Shown in pieces: positions 1-6,458 of a stretch of DNA of 12,966 bases. The notes beneath the pieces were generated by a model. The model was not told the DNA's origin. It worked only from the letters and a program-made list of their open reading frames with translations, and ran no database searches. The stretch lies in assembly GCA_946221975.1 (NCBI GenBank), contig CAMIGT010000008.1, positions 1 to 12,966 of the forward strand, read 5' to 3'. The DNA comes from an uncultured Blastococcus sp. (lineage in GTDB: Bacteria > Actinomycetota > Actinomycetes > Mycobacteriales > Antricoccaceae). The stretch's first letter is position 1; the number at the start of each line of letters is the position of its first letter. The position numbers were made by a program, and so were the translations under genes.

Positions 1-788
1 GCTTCGGCGTACTCGCGGCCTTCGTCGTGCAGCACGTCGTGCTCGGCCAGCAGCACGAATGCCGGTGGGAGACCGGCCAGCGAGTCGGCACTCAGCGGCG
101 TCGCATCCGGGACGCGACGCTCAGCCGGGTCGGGCAGATAGTGGTTCCAGAACCACTGCATCGTCGGCCGCGCCAACAGCAGCTGGTTTTCCTCGGCGAC
201 GTACGACGGCCGGTCGAAGTCGGCGTCGGTGACCGGGTAGACGAGCACCTGGAAGTCGATCGTCGGCCCGGACTCGCGAGCCCGCAGGGTGAGTGCGGCG
301 CTGAGGTTGCCGCCGGCGCTGTCGCCGGCGACGATCAGCGGCACGGGTCGCCCGGCGATCTCCTCGAGGTGCTCGGCCGCCCACTGCAGCCCTTGGTAGG
401 CATCGTCGATGGCGGCCGGGAACCGGTGCTCGGGGGCCTTGCGGTAGTTGACGAGTACGACGGCCGACGAGGTCGCGTTGGCCAGCACTCGCGCGAGGTG
501 GTCGTACTGCAGGTCGATGTCGCCGATGACCCAGCCGCCGCCGTGCAGGTAGACGATGACCGACTTGATCTCGCCCTCGGGCTTGAGCACCCGCATCCGG
601 AACGTGGTGCCGTCGTCGGCGGTGAGCCGGAAGTTGTCGACCTCGGCCACGTCGGGCCCGGCCCCGCTCATTCCGGCGAAGATCGGCCCGCTCATCCGCG
701 CAATCGCCGGCGTGGACTCGTGGATCGGCGGGGATCCGGCCGCGGCGAGTACGGCGATGAACTGCTGGGAAGCGGAATCGAGTGCCAC
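1..788 (-). CDS. Alpha/beta hydrolase, HSL-family esterase/lipase (3' end outside window)
   Basis: Carboxylic ester hydrolase of the hormone-sensitive-lipase family, probably cytoplasmic; the substrate cannot be told. The translation shows the oxyanion-hole motif HGGGW at residues 82-86, the nucleophile motif GDSAGG with Ser157, and AEHDVLHDEG around 248-257, whose Asp251 fits the triad acid. The triad His would lie beyond the window edge, so 262 codons are visible of a family usually about 300-320 aa. The start is GTG at 788-786, chosen because it is preceded by GAAGGTGA at good spacing and lies just inside the conserved N-terminal helix region; no upstream ATG in frame fits better. A 20-bp inverted repeat lies 28 bp upstream and probably regulates it. 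It is separated from the aldehyde dehydrogenase gene by a hairpin, so it is probably its own transcription unit. Family assignment is firm; physiological role is not. Confidence 0.93.
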   Translation of the reverse strand, partial: MALDSASQQFIAVLAAAGSPPIHESTPAIARMSGPIFAGMSGAGPDVAEVDNFRLTADDGTTFRMRVLKPEGEIKSVIVYLHGGGWVIGDIDLQYDHLARVLANATSSAVVLVNYRKAPEHRFPAAIDDAYQGLQWAAEHLEEIAGRPVPLIVAGDSAGGNLSAALTLRARESGPTIDFQVLVYPVTDADFDRPSYVAEENQLLLARPTMQWFWNHYLPDPAERRVPDATPLSADSLAGLPPAFVLLAEHDVLHDEGREYAE

Positions 789-815
789 GGGATCACCTTC
801 GCGTCGACCGACCTA

Positions 816-835
816 ACCTGACAGGCGTGTCAGGT
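816..835 (-). promoter_or_regulatory. Perfect inverted repeat upstream of esterase, probable repressor operator
   Basis: ACCTGACA-GGCG-TGTCAGGT is a perfect 8-bp-arm inverted repeat with a 4-bp spacer, lying 28-47 bp upstream of the esterase GTG. The size and symmetry fit a dimeric helix-turn-helix repressor such as a TetR-family protein, but no regulator gene is present in the window. It sits where a core promoter for the minus strand would be, so binding would be expected to block transcription. The function is inferred from symmetry and position. Confidence 0.55.
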
Positions 836-917
836 CGTTCTGTCATGCGTATCACATCCCGGCCGCGAACCGCACCCCGCGCGGGCAATCGCCGCTCGAC
901 GCGGGGCCGACCAGACG

Positions 918-956
918 CATTCGGGCCCGGCACGCTGAGCGCGCCGGGCCCGAATG
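918..956 (-). terminator. Strong hairpin after aldehyde dehydrogenase stop
   Basis: Two perfect 14-bp arms (918-931 and 943-956, core CATTCGGGCCCGGC) enclose an 11-nt loop that can form three further base pairs. It begins 14 nt past the aldehyde dehydrogenase stop codon. There is no T tract on the exit side in either direction, which is common for actinobacterial terminator-like hairpins. It probably isolates the aldehyde dehydrogenase transcript from the esterase gene. Confidence 0.7.
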
Positions 957-970
957 ACGGGCGAGCCTGC

Positions 971-2404
971 CTACTTCGAGGACGGCGCGTAGCCCATGAC
1001 GGCCTTGATCTCCAGGAAGTCATCGAACGCGTGCGCGCCCCACTCGCGTCCGTTGCCGGACTGCTTGAAGCCGCCGAACGGCGCGTTCGGGTCCGGCGGC
1101 GCGTTGTTGACGCTGATCTGTCCGGCGCGCAGCCGCGACGCGACCCGCAGCGCCTCCTCGTGGTCCGCGCCGGCGACGTACCCGGCGAGACCGTACGGCG
1201 TGTCGTTGCCCATGTCGATCGCCTGGTCGACGTCGTCGTAGCCGATCACGGTGAGCACCGGGCCGAAGATCTCCTCCTGCGAGATCGTCATGTCGTTGCT
1301 CGCGTTGGTGAAGACGGTCGGCTTGACGTAGTAGCCCTTCTCGAGCCCCTCGGGACGACCTTCGCCGCCGACCGCGACGGTCGCGCCCTCGTCGATGCCC
1401 TTCTTGATCAGGCCCTGGATCTTGTCGAACTGGGCCTGCGAGACGACCGGGCCCATCTTGGCGCCGGAGTCGGGGGCGCCGGGGGCGAAGTTCTCGGTGG
1501 TCGACTGCGCGATCGCGGCAACCTCGTCCATGCGCTCCTTCGGCACGAACATGCGGGTCGGGGCGTTGCAGGACTGCCCGGAGTTCTGCATGACTCCGCC
1601 GATGCCCGCCGCGACGTTCTTGGCGAAGTCGGCGTCGTCGAGGATGATGTTCGGGCTCTTGCCGCCGAGCTCCTGCTGCACGCGCTTGACCGTCGGTGCG
1701 GCGTTCTTGGCGACCTCGATGCCGGCGCGGGTCGAGCCGGTGAACGAGACCATGTCGACGTCCGGGTGGCTGGCCAACGCCGCACCCACACCCGCGCCGT
1801 CGCCATTGACGAGGTTGAAGACACCCTTCGGAACGCCTGCGGCGTCGAGGATCTCGGCGAAGATGTACGCCGAGAACGGCGCCACCTCCGACGGCTTGAG
1901 CACCATCGTGCAGCCGGTCGCGAGCGCCGGGGCGACCTTCGCGGTGATCTGGTTGAGCGGCCAGTTCCACGGCGTGATCATGCCGACGACACCGATCGGC
2001 TCCTTCACCACGCGGGTGCTGCCCTTGTCCTCCTCGAACGGGTAGTCCTTGAGGATCTGCAACGCCGTACCCAGGTGCGCGACGCCCATCGCGGCCTGCG
2101 CCTTCTGCGCGAGGAACTCCGGGGCACCCATCTCCTCGGTGACCGCGGCCGCGAGGTCGTCGTAGCGCTTCTTGTACTCCTCGAGCACCCGCTCCATCAC
2201 CGCGGCGCGCTCTTCGGGGGTGGTCTTGCCCCAGGTCTTGAAGGCTTCCTTCGCGGCGGCGACGGCCTTGTCGACGTCGGCCTCGCTGCCCAGCGAGATT
2301 TCGCCGGCGACCTCTTCGGTGGCCGGGTTGATGACCTCGAGGGTGTTCGGCGCGGCCGGATCGACCCACTCGCCGTTGATGTAGAACTTCTCGTAATCGC
2401 GCAT
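971..2404 (-). CDS. NAD(P)-dependent aldehyde dehydrogenase family protein
   Basis: A 477-aa member of the aldehyde dehydrogenase superfamily, oxidising an aldehyde to its acid with NAD(P)+ in the cytoplasm. All catalytic elements are visible: PWNWP with Asn147, the cofactor motif FTGSTRAG at 221-228, general-base Glu245 in QELGG, nucleophile Cys279 in NSGQSCN, and EEIFGP with Glu378. Length is normal for the family. The ATG at 2404 is preceded by AAGGGG at suitable spacing, and the protein begins with the family-typical 'FYINGEWV' strand; the frame stays open further upstream, but that part does not resemble the family and crosses the likely promoter. It has a terminator hairpin after its stop and a palindrome upstream, so it looks monocistronic. 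The substrate cannot be decided from sequence; semialdehydes, betaine aldehyde or aliphatic aldehydes are all possible. Confidence 0.95.
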   Translation of the reverse strand: MRDYEKFYINGEWVDPAAPNTLEVINPATEEVAGEISLGSEADVDKAVAAAKEAFKTWGKTTPEERAAVMERVLEEYKKRYDDLAAAVTEEMGAPEFLAQKAQAAMGVAHLGTALQILKDYPFEEDKGSTRVVKEPIGVVGMITPWNWPLNQITAKVAPALATGCTMVLKPSEVAPFSAYIFAEILDAAGVPKGVFNLVNGDGAGVGAALASHPDVDMVSFTGSTRAGIEVAKNAAPTVKRVQQELGGKSPNIILDDADFAKNVAAGIGGVMQNSGQSCNAPTRMFVPKERMDEVAAIAQSTTENFAPGAPDSGAKMGPVVSQAQFDKIQGLIKKGIDEGATVAVGGEGRPEGLEKGYYVKPTVFTNASNDMTISQEEIFGPVLTVIGYDDVDQAIDMGNDTPYGLAGYVAGADHEEALRVASRLRAGQISVNNAPPDPNAPFGGFKQSGNGREWGAHAFDDFLEIKAVMGYAPSSK

Positions 2405-2465
2405 GGGTAGCCCCTTCGTTCGTGGGTAGGTGGCGGATGCGTCCAACGCCAAATCTATGTCATCA

Positions 2466-2482
2466 CTTGACACCGGTGTAAG
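2466..2482 (-). promoter_or_regulatory. Palindrome upstream of aldehyde dehydrogenase, putative operator/promoter
   Basis: CTTGACACCGGTGTAAG contains a perfect 10-bp palindrome ACACCGGTGT (2470-2479), with CTT and AAG flanks that are symmetric apart from one extra base. It lies about 62-78 bp upstream of the aldehyde dehydrogenase ATG, next to an AT-richer stretch (ATAGATTT on the minus strand) that could be a -10 region. The arrangement suggests an operator for a dimeric regulator overlapping the promoter. The assignment is inferred. Confidence 0.45.
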
Positions 2483-2550
2483 CCGGTCCGCGGCACCGCC
2501 GACCTCCACCTTCGAACCGCCACGGGGATCGGTTCGGGAAGATCATGGCC

Positions 2551-2971
2551 TCAGGGACGGCGAAGTTTCTCGCGACGTTCAGGCGGAATGCCGACGGCGG
2601 GATCGGTCACCGCGAATCCGAGGTGACGCAATGCGGCCGCTGCTTCGGCGGGTGCATCGCGCACCGCGGAGCGAAGCTGCTTCCGACGCCCGGAACACTG
2701 GGACTCGGTCGCCCTCCACGAAGACGCGGAACTCCGAACGCGAGACCGACAGGTACTCACCGCGATGGTCCAGTTCGCACTCCCAGCGGCAAGCGAGTGC
2801 CATTATTGACGCGCTGTCCACCCGTAGCTGTACTCCGCGATCGACAGTCCGAACAACGAATCGGTCGTCGAGTGCCTCGGCAATGATTCGCGGTCGAATC
2901 CCGAGCGCCGCGCTTATCGTCGTTGCGACCTCATCGGCAAACGCCTCGGCTTTATCGCCGAGCGAGGTCAT
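2551..2971 (-). pseudogene. Hypothetical protein gene with probable out-of-frame internal deletion
   Basis: The ATG at 2971 overlaps the stop of the upstream 63-aa gene by four bases (ATGA), indicating translational coupling. The first ~94 codons look genuine: a helical start, then WECELDHRGEYLSVSRSEF and EGDRVPVFR. After about 2700 the frame turns into an Arg/Ser-rich run ending at 2579. The next frame, ending at the TGA at 2551, gives RRKQLRSAVRDAP...ALRHLGF...RREKLRRP, which looks like a real C-terminus. From memory, a family of actinobacterial hypothetical proteins has both ends but is considerably longer, with a middle section between them; here that section seems lost with a frame change near 2690-2702. 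The function of the family is unknown to me. The stretch is more A/T-rich than its neighbours. An alternative is that the 130-aa frame is a real, diverged protein. Confidence 0.55.
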
Positions 2972-3159
2972 CGCTTAAGAAGAAAGGCGAGCGTTCGAAG
3001 GCGTTCGACTTCGGCGGCGGCACGGTCGTCGAGCTCGCCGTAGTTCCCCATCTCGCGCAATTCATCGAGATCATCGGTTCCGAGCCGATCTCGTAGGCTA
3101 GCGCGCAACCGCTCAAACTCGCGCTCGGCCTTGTTTCGATCTAAGACCTCAACGCTCAT
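2968..3159 (-). CDS. Small charged hypothetical protein (63 aa)
   Basis: A 63-aa protein of unknown function, highly charged and predicted to be nearly all helix (AEREFERLRASLRDR, then DDLDELREM and RAAAEVERLRTLAFLL). It has no cysteine, signal peptide or membrane segment. The ATG at 3159 is preceded by GGGGGAGGA with 5 nt to the start, one of the strongest ribosome binding sites in the window; in-frame sequence further upstream is not protein-like. Its TGA overlaps the next ATG (ATGA, 2968-2971), so the two genes are coupled. The pair looks like a conserved two-gene actinobacterial unit of small helical protein plus larger partner, possibly a toxin-antitoxin-like or regulator-like couple, but I see no known toxin or antitoxin motif and give no function. 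Confidence 0.72.
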   Translation of the reverse strand: MSVEVLDRNKAEREFERLRASLRDRLGTDDLDELREMGNYGELDDRAAAEVERLRTLAFLLKR

Positions 3160-3307
3160 AACGTCCTCCCCCGACAACCGTACGACATGACTTCCCTCGA
3201 CGAAGCCATCATGCGCTCCCACACCGACACGCCCGGCTTCTCGACCAGGCTTGCGCCCGCGAGCTGCGGATGGGCCATCAAGACGCGTGAACTTTGTCTT
3301 CGAACAC

Positions 3308-3370
3308 AAATGGACGACAGCGGCGGGGCCGAGGCAATATACGCCGTAGCCCCGCCGCTCTCGTCCATTT
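3308..3370 (-). terminator. Long hairpin downstream of acyl-CoA dehydrogenase
   Basis: Arms of 22 bp (3308-3329 and 3349-3370) pair with a single mismatch around a 19-nt loop, which can itself form a short GGC/GCC stem. The hairpin starts 32 nt after the acyl-CoA dehydrogenase stop. On the minus strand the outgoing arm ends in CCATTTGTGTT, a weak T-rich exit. It is a good candidate intrinsic terminator, and its length is at the upper end for one. Confidence 0.72.
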
Positions 3371-3402
3371 TGGTCGCGCGTGCCCGCTCGCGGCAGGAAG
3401 GA

Positions 3403-4599
3403 TTACTTGTTGCCGTAGTCGCGCATCAGGCCGCGCGAGATGATCTGCTTCTGGATCTCCGACGTACCCTCGCCGATCAGCAGGAACGGCGCCTCGCGCA
3501 TCAGCCGCTCGATCTCGGCCTCTTTGGAGTAGCCGTAGCCGCCGTGGATCTTGAACGAGTCGGTGGTGACGCGGGCGGCGGCCTCGGAGGCGACCATCTT
3601 GGCCATACCGGCCTCGATGTCGTTGCGCGTGCCGGCGTCCTTCAGCCGCGCGGCGTTGACCATCATCGCGTGCGCGACCTCGACGTCGGTCGCCATCTCG
3701 GCGAGCTTGAAGGCGATCGCCTGGTGCTGGTAGATCGGCTTGCCGAAGGTCTCGCGCTCCTGGGCGTACTTGATCGCCAGCTCGAAGGCGCGGATCGCCA
3801 CGCCGCAACCGCGGGCGGCCACGTTGACGCGGCCGACCTCGATGCCGTCCATCATCTTGTAGAAGCCCTGGCCGATACCTTCTTCACCGCCGAGTACGGC
3901 GGACGTGGGCACCTTGTGGCCGTCAAGGACCATCTCGGTGGTCTCGACGCCTTTGTAGCCCATCTTGTCGATCTTGCCGGGGATGGTGAGCCCGCCGGTC
4001 GTGGTGAAGCCGGGCTCCTTCTCCAGCAGGAACGTGGTCATGTTCTTGTAGACCGAGTCGCTGCCAGTGTCGGTCTTGACCAGCGTCGCGACGACCGAGG
4101 AGTAGGCGCCGTTGGTCAGCCACATCTTCTGGCCGTTGAGCGTCCACTCGTCGCCGTCGCGCACCGCCTTGGTGGTGATCGCCGAGACGTCAGAGCCGGT
4201 GCCCGGCTCGGACATCGAGAACGCGCCCCGCACGTCACCGGTTGCCATCCGCGGCAGGAAGTGCTGCTTCTGTTCCTCGGTGCCGTGCTGCTTGATCAGG
4301 TAGGCGACGATGAAGTGGGTGTTGATGATCCCGGAAATGCTCATCCAGCCGCGCGCGAGCTCCTCGACGCACAGCACGTAGGTGAGCAGCGACTCGCCGA
4401 GGCCGCCGTACTCCTCGGGGATCATCAGGCCAAACAGGCCCATCTCCTTCATGCCCTCGAGGATCTCCTCGGGGTACTCGTCGGCGTGCTCAAGCTCCTG
4501 CGCCGACGGGATGATCTTCTTGTCCACGAACTGCCGGACCGTCGAGACGATCTCCTGCTGGATGTCGGTCAAGCCAGGGGTCTGGGCCAAGCGAGCCAT
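3403..4599 (-). CDS. Acyl-CoA dehydrogenase family protein
   Basis: A 398-aa FAD-dependent acyl-CoA dehydrogenase that introduces an alpha,beta double bond into an acyl-CoA thioester and passes electrons to electron-transfer flavoprotein. It has the N-terminal helical domain, the FAD/substrate motif FSMSEPGTGSD at 127-137 with WLTNG at 160-164, and the C-terminal helical domain with RETFGKPI (282-289), IHGGYGYSKE (351-360) and GEGTSEIQ. Glu377 in that last motif is the likely catalytic base, at the medium/short-chain enzyme position. Length is typical. The ATG at 4599 has GGAGG six nt upstream, inside a palindromic CCTCCGGAGG. It lies 164 bp downstream of the oxidase gene, with hairpin and operator-like repeats between, so it probably has its own promoter. 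Substrate chain length or branching cannot be told. Confidence 0.95.
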   Translation of the reverse strand: MARLAQTPGLTDIQQEIVSTVRQFVDKKIIPSAQELEHADEYPEEILEGMKEMGLFGLMIPEEYGGLGESLLTYVLCVEELARGWMSISGIINTHFIVAYLIKQHGTEEQKQHFLPRMATGDVRGAFSMSEPGTGSDVSAITTKAVRDGDEWTLNGQKMWLTNGAYSSVVATLVKTDTGSDSVYKNMTTFLLEKEPGFTTTGGLTIPGKIDKMGYKGVETTEMVLDGHKVPTSAVLGGEEGIGQGFYKMMDGIEVGRVNVAARGCGVAIRAFELAIKYAQERETFGKPIYQHQAIAFKLAEMATDVEVAHAMMVNAARLKDAGTRNDIEAGMAKMVASEAAARVTTDSFKIHGGYGYSKEAEIERLMREAPFLLIGEGTSEIQKQIISRGLMRDYGNK

Positions 4600-4635
4600 G
4601 AAGGTCCTCCGGAGGTGTTTTCACGCGACGACGCA

Positions 4636-4656
4636 CGGCGTACGACGAGTACGCCG
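4636..4656 (-). promoter_or_regulatory. Inverted repeat in leader of acyl-CoA dehydrogenase gene
   Basis: CGGCGTAC-GACGA-GTACGCCG is a perfect 8-bp-arm, 5-nt-loop inverted repeat, 37-57 bp upstream of the acyl-CoA dehydrogenase ATG. A second, imperfect dyad (AGTTCCCTAGAAACT, 4668-4682) lies just upstream. The pair could be operator and promoter elements of this gene. The first could alternatively be a weak terminator of the oxidase gene, though it lies over 100 nt past that stop. It also contains one copy of the CGAGTACG octamer that recurs in the window. Confidence 0.4.
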
Positions 4657-4763
4657 GGCGCGGAATCAGTTCCCTAGAAACTACCGCCAGACCGTCCCCG
4701 CTCCCCACCCGGTCCGGGCGCTATGGCCAAGATCGCAACCGGTCGCGGGGCGGCTCGCACCTT

Positions 4764-6134
4764 TTAGAAGACCTTGCCGGGGTTGAAGATGCCCTTCGGG
4801 TCCAGGCCGGCCTTGACCGCGCGGTACATCGCCAACACCGGCTCGCCAACCTCGGTCGCCAACCCAGGCATCTTCAGCAGCCCTACCCCGTGCTCGCCGG
4901 TCACGGTCCCGCCAAGCTCCAGCGCCGCGTCGATGATCTGCTCGAAGGCGATCTTGCAGCGCCGCTCCATGTCGGAGTCGTCGTCGTACGACGTCACCAT
5001 GCACGGGTGCAGGTTGCCGTCGCCGGCGTGCGCAATCGTCGCGATCACGACGTCGTTGGCCTCGGCGATCTGCTCGACGCGAGCCAGCATGGCCGGCACG
5101 TTGCCCTTGGGCACGCAGACATCTTCGGTGAGCACCGGGCCGAGCCGCTCGAGCGCCGGATAGGCCAGTCGTCGTGCGGCAAACAGTGCATCGGCCTCCT
5201 CCTGCGACTCCGCCTGCCCCGCCCACGTCGCGCCCGCCTGCTCGAATGCAGCGATCAGCGCCTTCGCCTCCGCCTCGCCCGCGGCGCCAGGAGCGTCGGT
5301 GTTGGCGAGCAGGATGTAGTTGGCGTCGGCGGACAGGCCCATGTTCTTCCAGTCGTCGACCACCTTGAGGCAGTAGCTGTCGACGAGCTCGAGCACCGAC
5401 GGGATGACCCCGGACCGCGCGACCCCGGCAATCGCCTCGCCCGCGTCGGTGAGCTTGTCGAAGAACCCGGCCACGGTGCGCTCCGGCGGGCGCGCCGGCA
5501 TCAGTTTGAGGGTGACCTCGGTGATGATGCCGAGGGTGCCCTCCGAGCCGACCATCAGTGATGTCAGGTCGAGTCCCGCGACCCCTTTCGCCGTACGCCG
5601 CCCCACCCGCACCAGCTCGCCCGCGCCGTTGACGAGCTGCAGACCGAGCACATATTCGCGCGTCACGCCGTACTTCAGACAGCACAGCCCACCAGCGTTG
5701 GTCGCGACGTTGCCGCCGATCGTCGACCACGGCGCGGACGCGGGATCGGGCGGATACCACAGCCCCTGCTCGGCGACCGCCGCCCGCAGGTCGTCGTTGA
5801 CCACGCCGGGCTGCACCACCGCGAGCCGCTCCAACGGGTCGATCTCCAGCACCTGGTTGAACTGCTCCATGGCGAGTACGACGCACCCGGCCACCGCGTT
5901 CGCGCCGCCGGACAGCCCGGTGCCCGCGCCGCGCGCGACCACGGGGGCGCCGTACTCCAGACAGAGCTGCACGACGGCGACGACGTCATCGGTCGATCGC
6001 GCGCGCACGACCGCGGCCGGCAGCGCGGAGTCGGCCCACGCGGCCTGGTCGCGGCGATACGACTCGAGTACGGCGGGGTCGGCGATGACCTGATCGGCCG
6101 CGATTCGCTCACGCAGCGCTTCGGCGATGTCCAT
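4764..6134 (-). CDS. FAD-linked oxidase, GlcD / D-lactate dehydrogenase-like
   Basis: A 456-aa flavoprotein of the vanillyl-alcohol-oxidase (PCMH) fold, closest in motif pattern to glycolate oxidase subunit GlcD and D-lactate/D-2-hydroxyacid dehydrogenases, which oxidise a 2-hydroxyacid to the 2-oxoacid. FAD-binding motifs are RGAGTGLSGGA at 68-78 and GGNVATNAGG at 140-149. The C-terminal domain has AHAGDGNLHP at 368-377 and TGEHGVG at 412-418, whose histidines are typical of the metal and substrate site. Length is normal and no lesion is seen. The start is ATG at 6134, with only a weak GGCGG before it; translation may have been coupled to the gene 15 bp upstream. That gene is the RidA-like remnant, so the original operon was ridA-oxidase, and the deletion near 6450 should have removed its promoter. 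The exact substrate is unknown. Confidence 0.93.
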   Translation of the reverse strand: MDIAEALRERIAADQVIADPAVLESYRRDQAAWADSALPAAVVRARSTDDVVAVVQLCLEYGAPVVARGAGTGLSGGANAVAGCVVLAMEQFNQVLEIDPLERLAVVQPGVVNDDLRAAVAEQGLWYPPDPASAPWSTIGGNVATNAGGLCCLKYGVTREYVLGLQLVNGAGELVRVGRRTAKGVAGLDLTSLMVGSEGTLGIITEVTLKLMPARPPERTVAGFFDKLTDAGEAIAGVARSGVIPSVLELVDSYCLKVVDDWKNMGLSADANYILLANTDAPGAAGEAEAKALIAAFEQAGATWAGQAESQEEADALFAARRLAYPALERLGPVLTEDVCVPKGNVPAMLARVEQIAEANDVVIATIAHAGDGNLHPCMVTSYDDDSDMERRCKIAFEQIIDAALELGGTVTGEHGVGLLKMPGLATEVGEPVLAMYRAVKAGLDPKGIFNPGKVF

Positions 6135-6149
6135 CCGCCGAATCTACGA

Positions 6150-6458
6150 CTATTTCGCCGAATCGGCGCGCATCGTCGACGGTGAGGAGAGCACCGCCAA
6201 CGCGTCGATCTCGACGAGCATCTCCTCGCGAGGCAGCTCCACCATCACGGTCGTGCGGCAGGGCAACACCTCCTCCGGTCCGACACGCTCAGCGAGGAAG
6301 GCACCGTAGGCGTCGTTCATGGCCGCGAAGTCGTCTCGCGTCGACAGGTAGACGCGCAGCATGAGGACATCTGCGAAGGAGGCGCCGCCAGCGGCGAGGA
6401 TCGCCTCGACGTTCCTCAGGGTCTGAATGGTCTGCGCTGCCACGTCGCCGGGGTGCTG
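6150..6458 (-). pseudogene. RidA/YjgF-family gene, 5'-truncated
   Basis: RidA-family proteins hydrolyse reactive enamine/imine intermediates to 2-oxoacids. Visible are GDVAAQTIQTLRNVEAIL, GGASFADVLMLRVYLS, DDFAAMNDAYGAFLAE, and the C-terminal active-site part PCRTTV with its conserved Arg, followed by LVEIDALAVL with its conserved Glu. The N-terminal ~35-40 residues (the first strand, normally with an 'FVSGQ'-type motif) and any start site are missing. Homology stops near 6449-6460, exactly where the truncated MFS gene begins on the other strand. The frame stays open across the junction to about 6755, but that part is the antisense of the transporter and not RidA-like. It ends 15 bp before the oxidase gene on the same strand, so the two were co-transcribed. 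Confidence 0.85.

Noticed and set aside
782..2410. Long plus-strand open frame opposite the aldehyde dehydrogenase gene
   Set aside because: Arg/Asp/Val-rich composition with no family features; it mirrors the conserved minus-strand gene and is the usual antisense frame of GC-rich DNA.
2405..2509. Longer N-terminus for the aldehyde dehydrogenase
   Set aside because: The extra 35 codons do not look like the family, cross the palindrome and probable promoter, and the ATG at 2404 has a good ribosome binding site.
2885..2905. tRNA T-arm-like string GGTCGAATCCCGAG
   Set aside because: No acceptor, D or anticodon arm can be fitted around it, and it lies within protein-like sequence.
3285..3305. 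SOS box of the TCGAAC-N4-GTTCGA type near TTCGAACAC
   Set aside because: Only one half-site is present and no SOS-related gene is adjacent.
3187..4677. Plus-strand open frame of 496 codons across the acyl-CoA dehydrogenase gene
   Set aside because: Low-complexity antisense frame; the minus strand holds all catalytic motifs.
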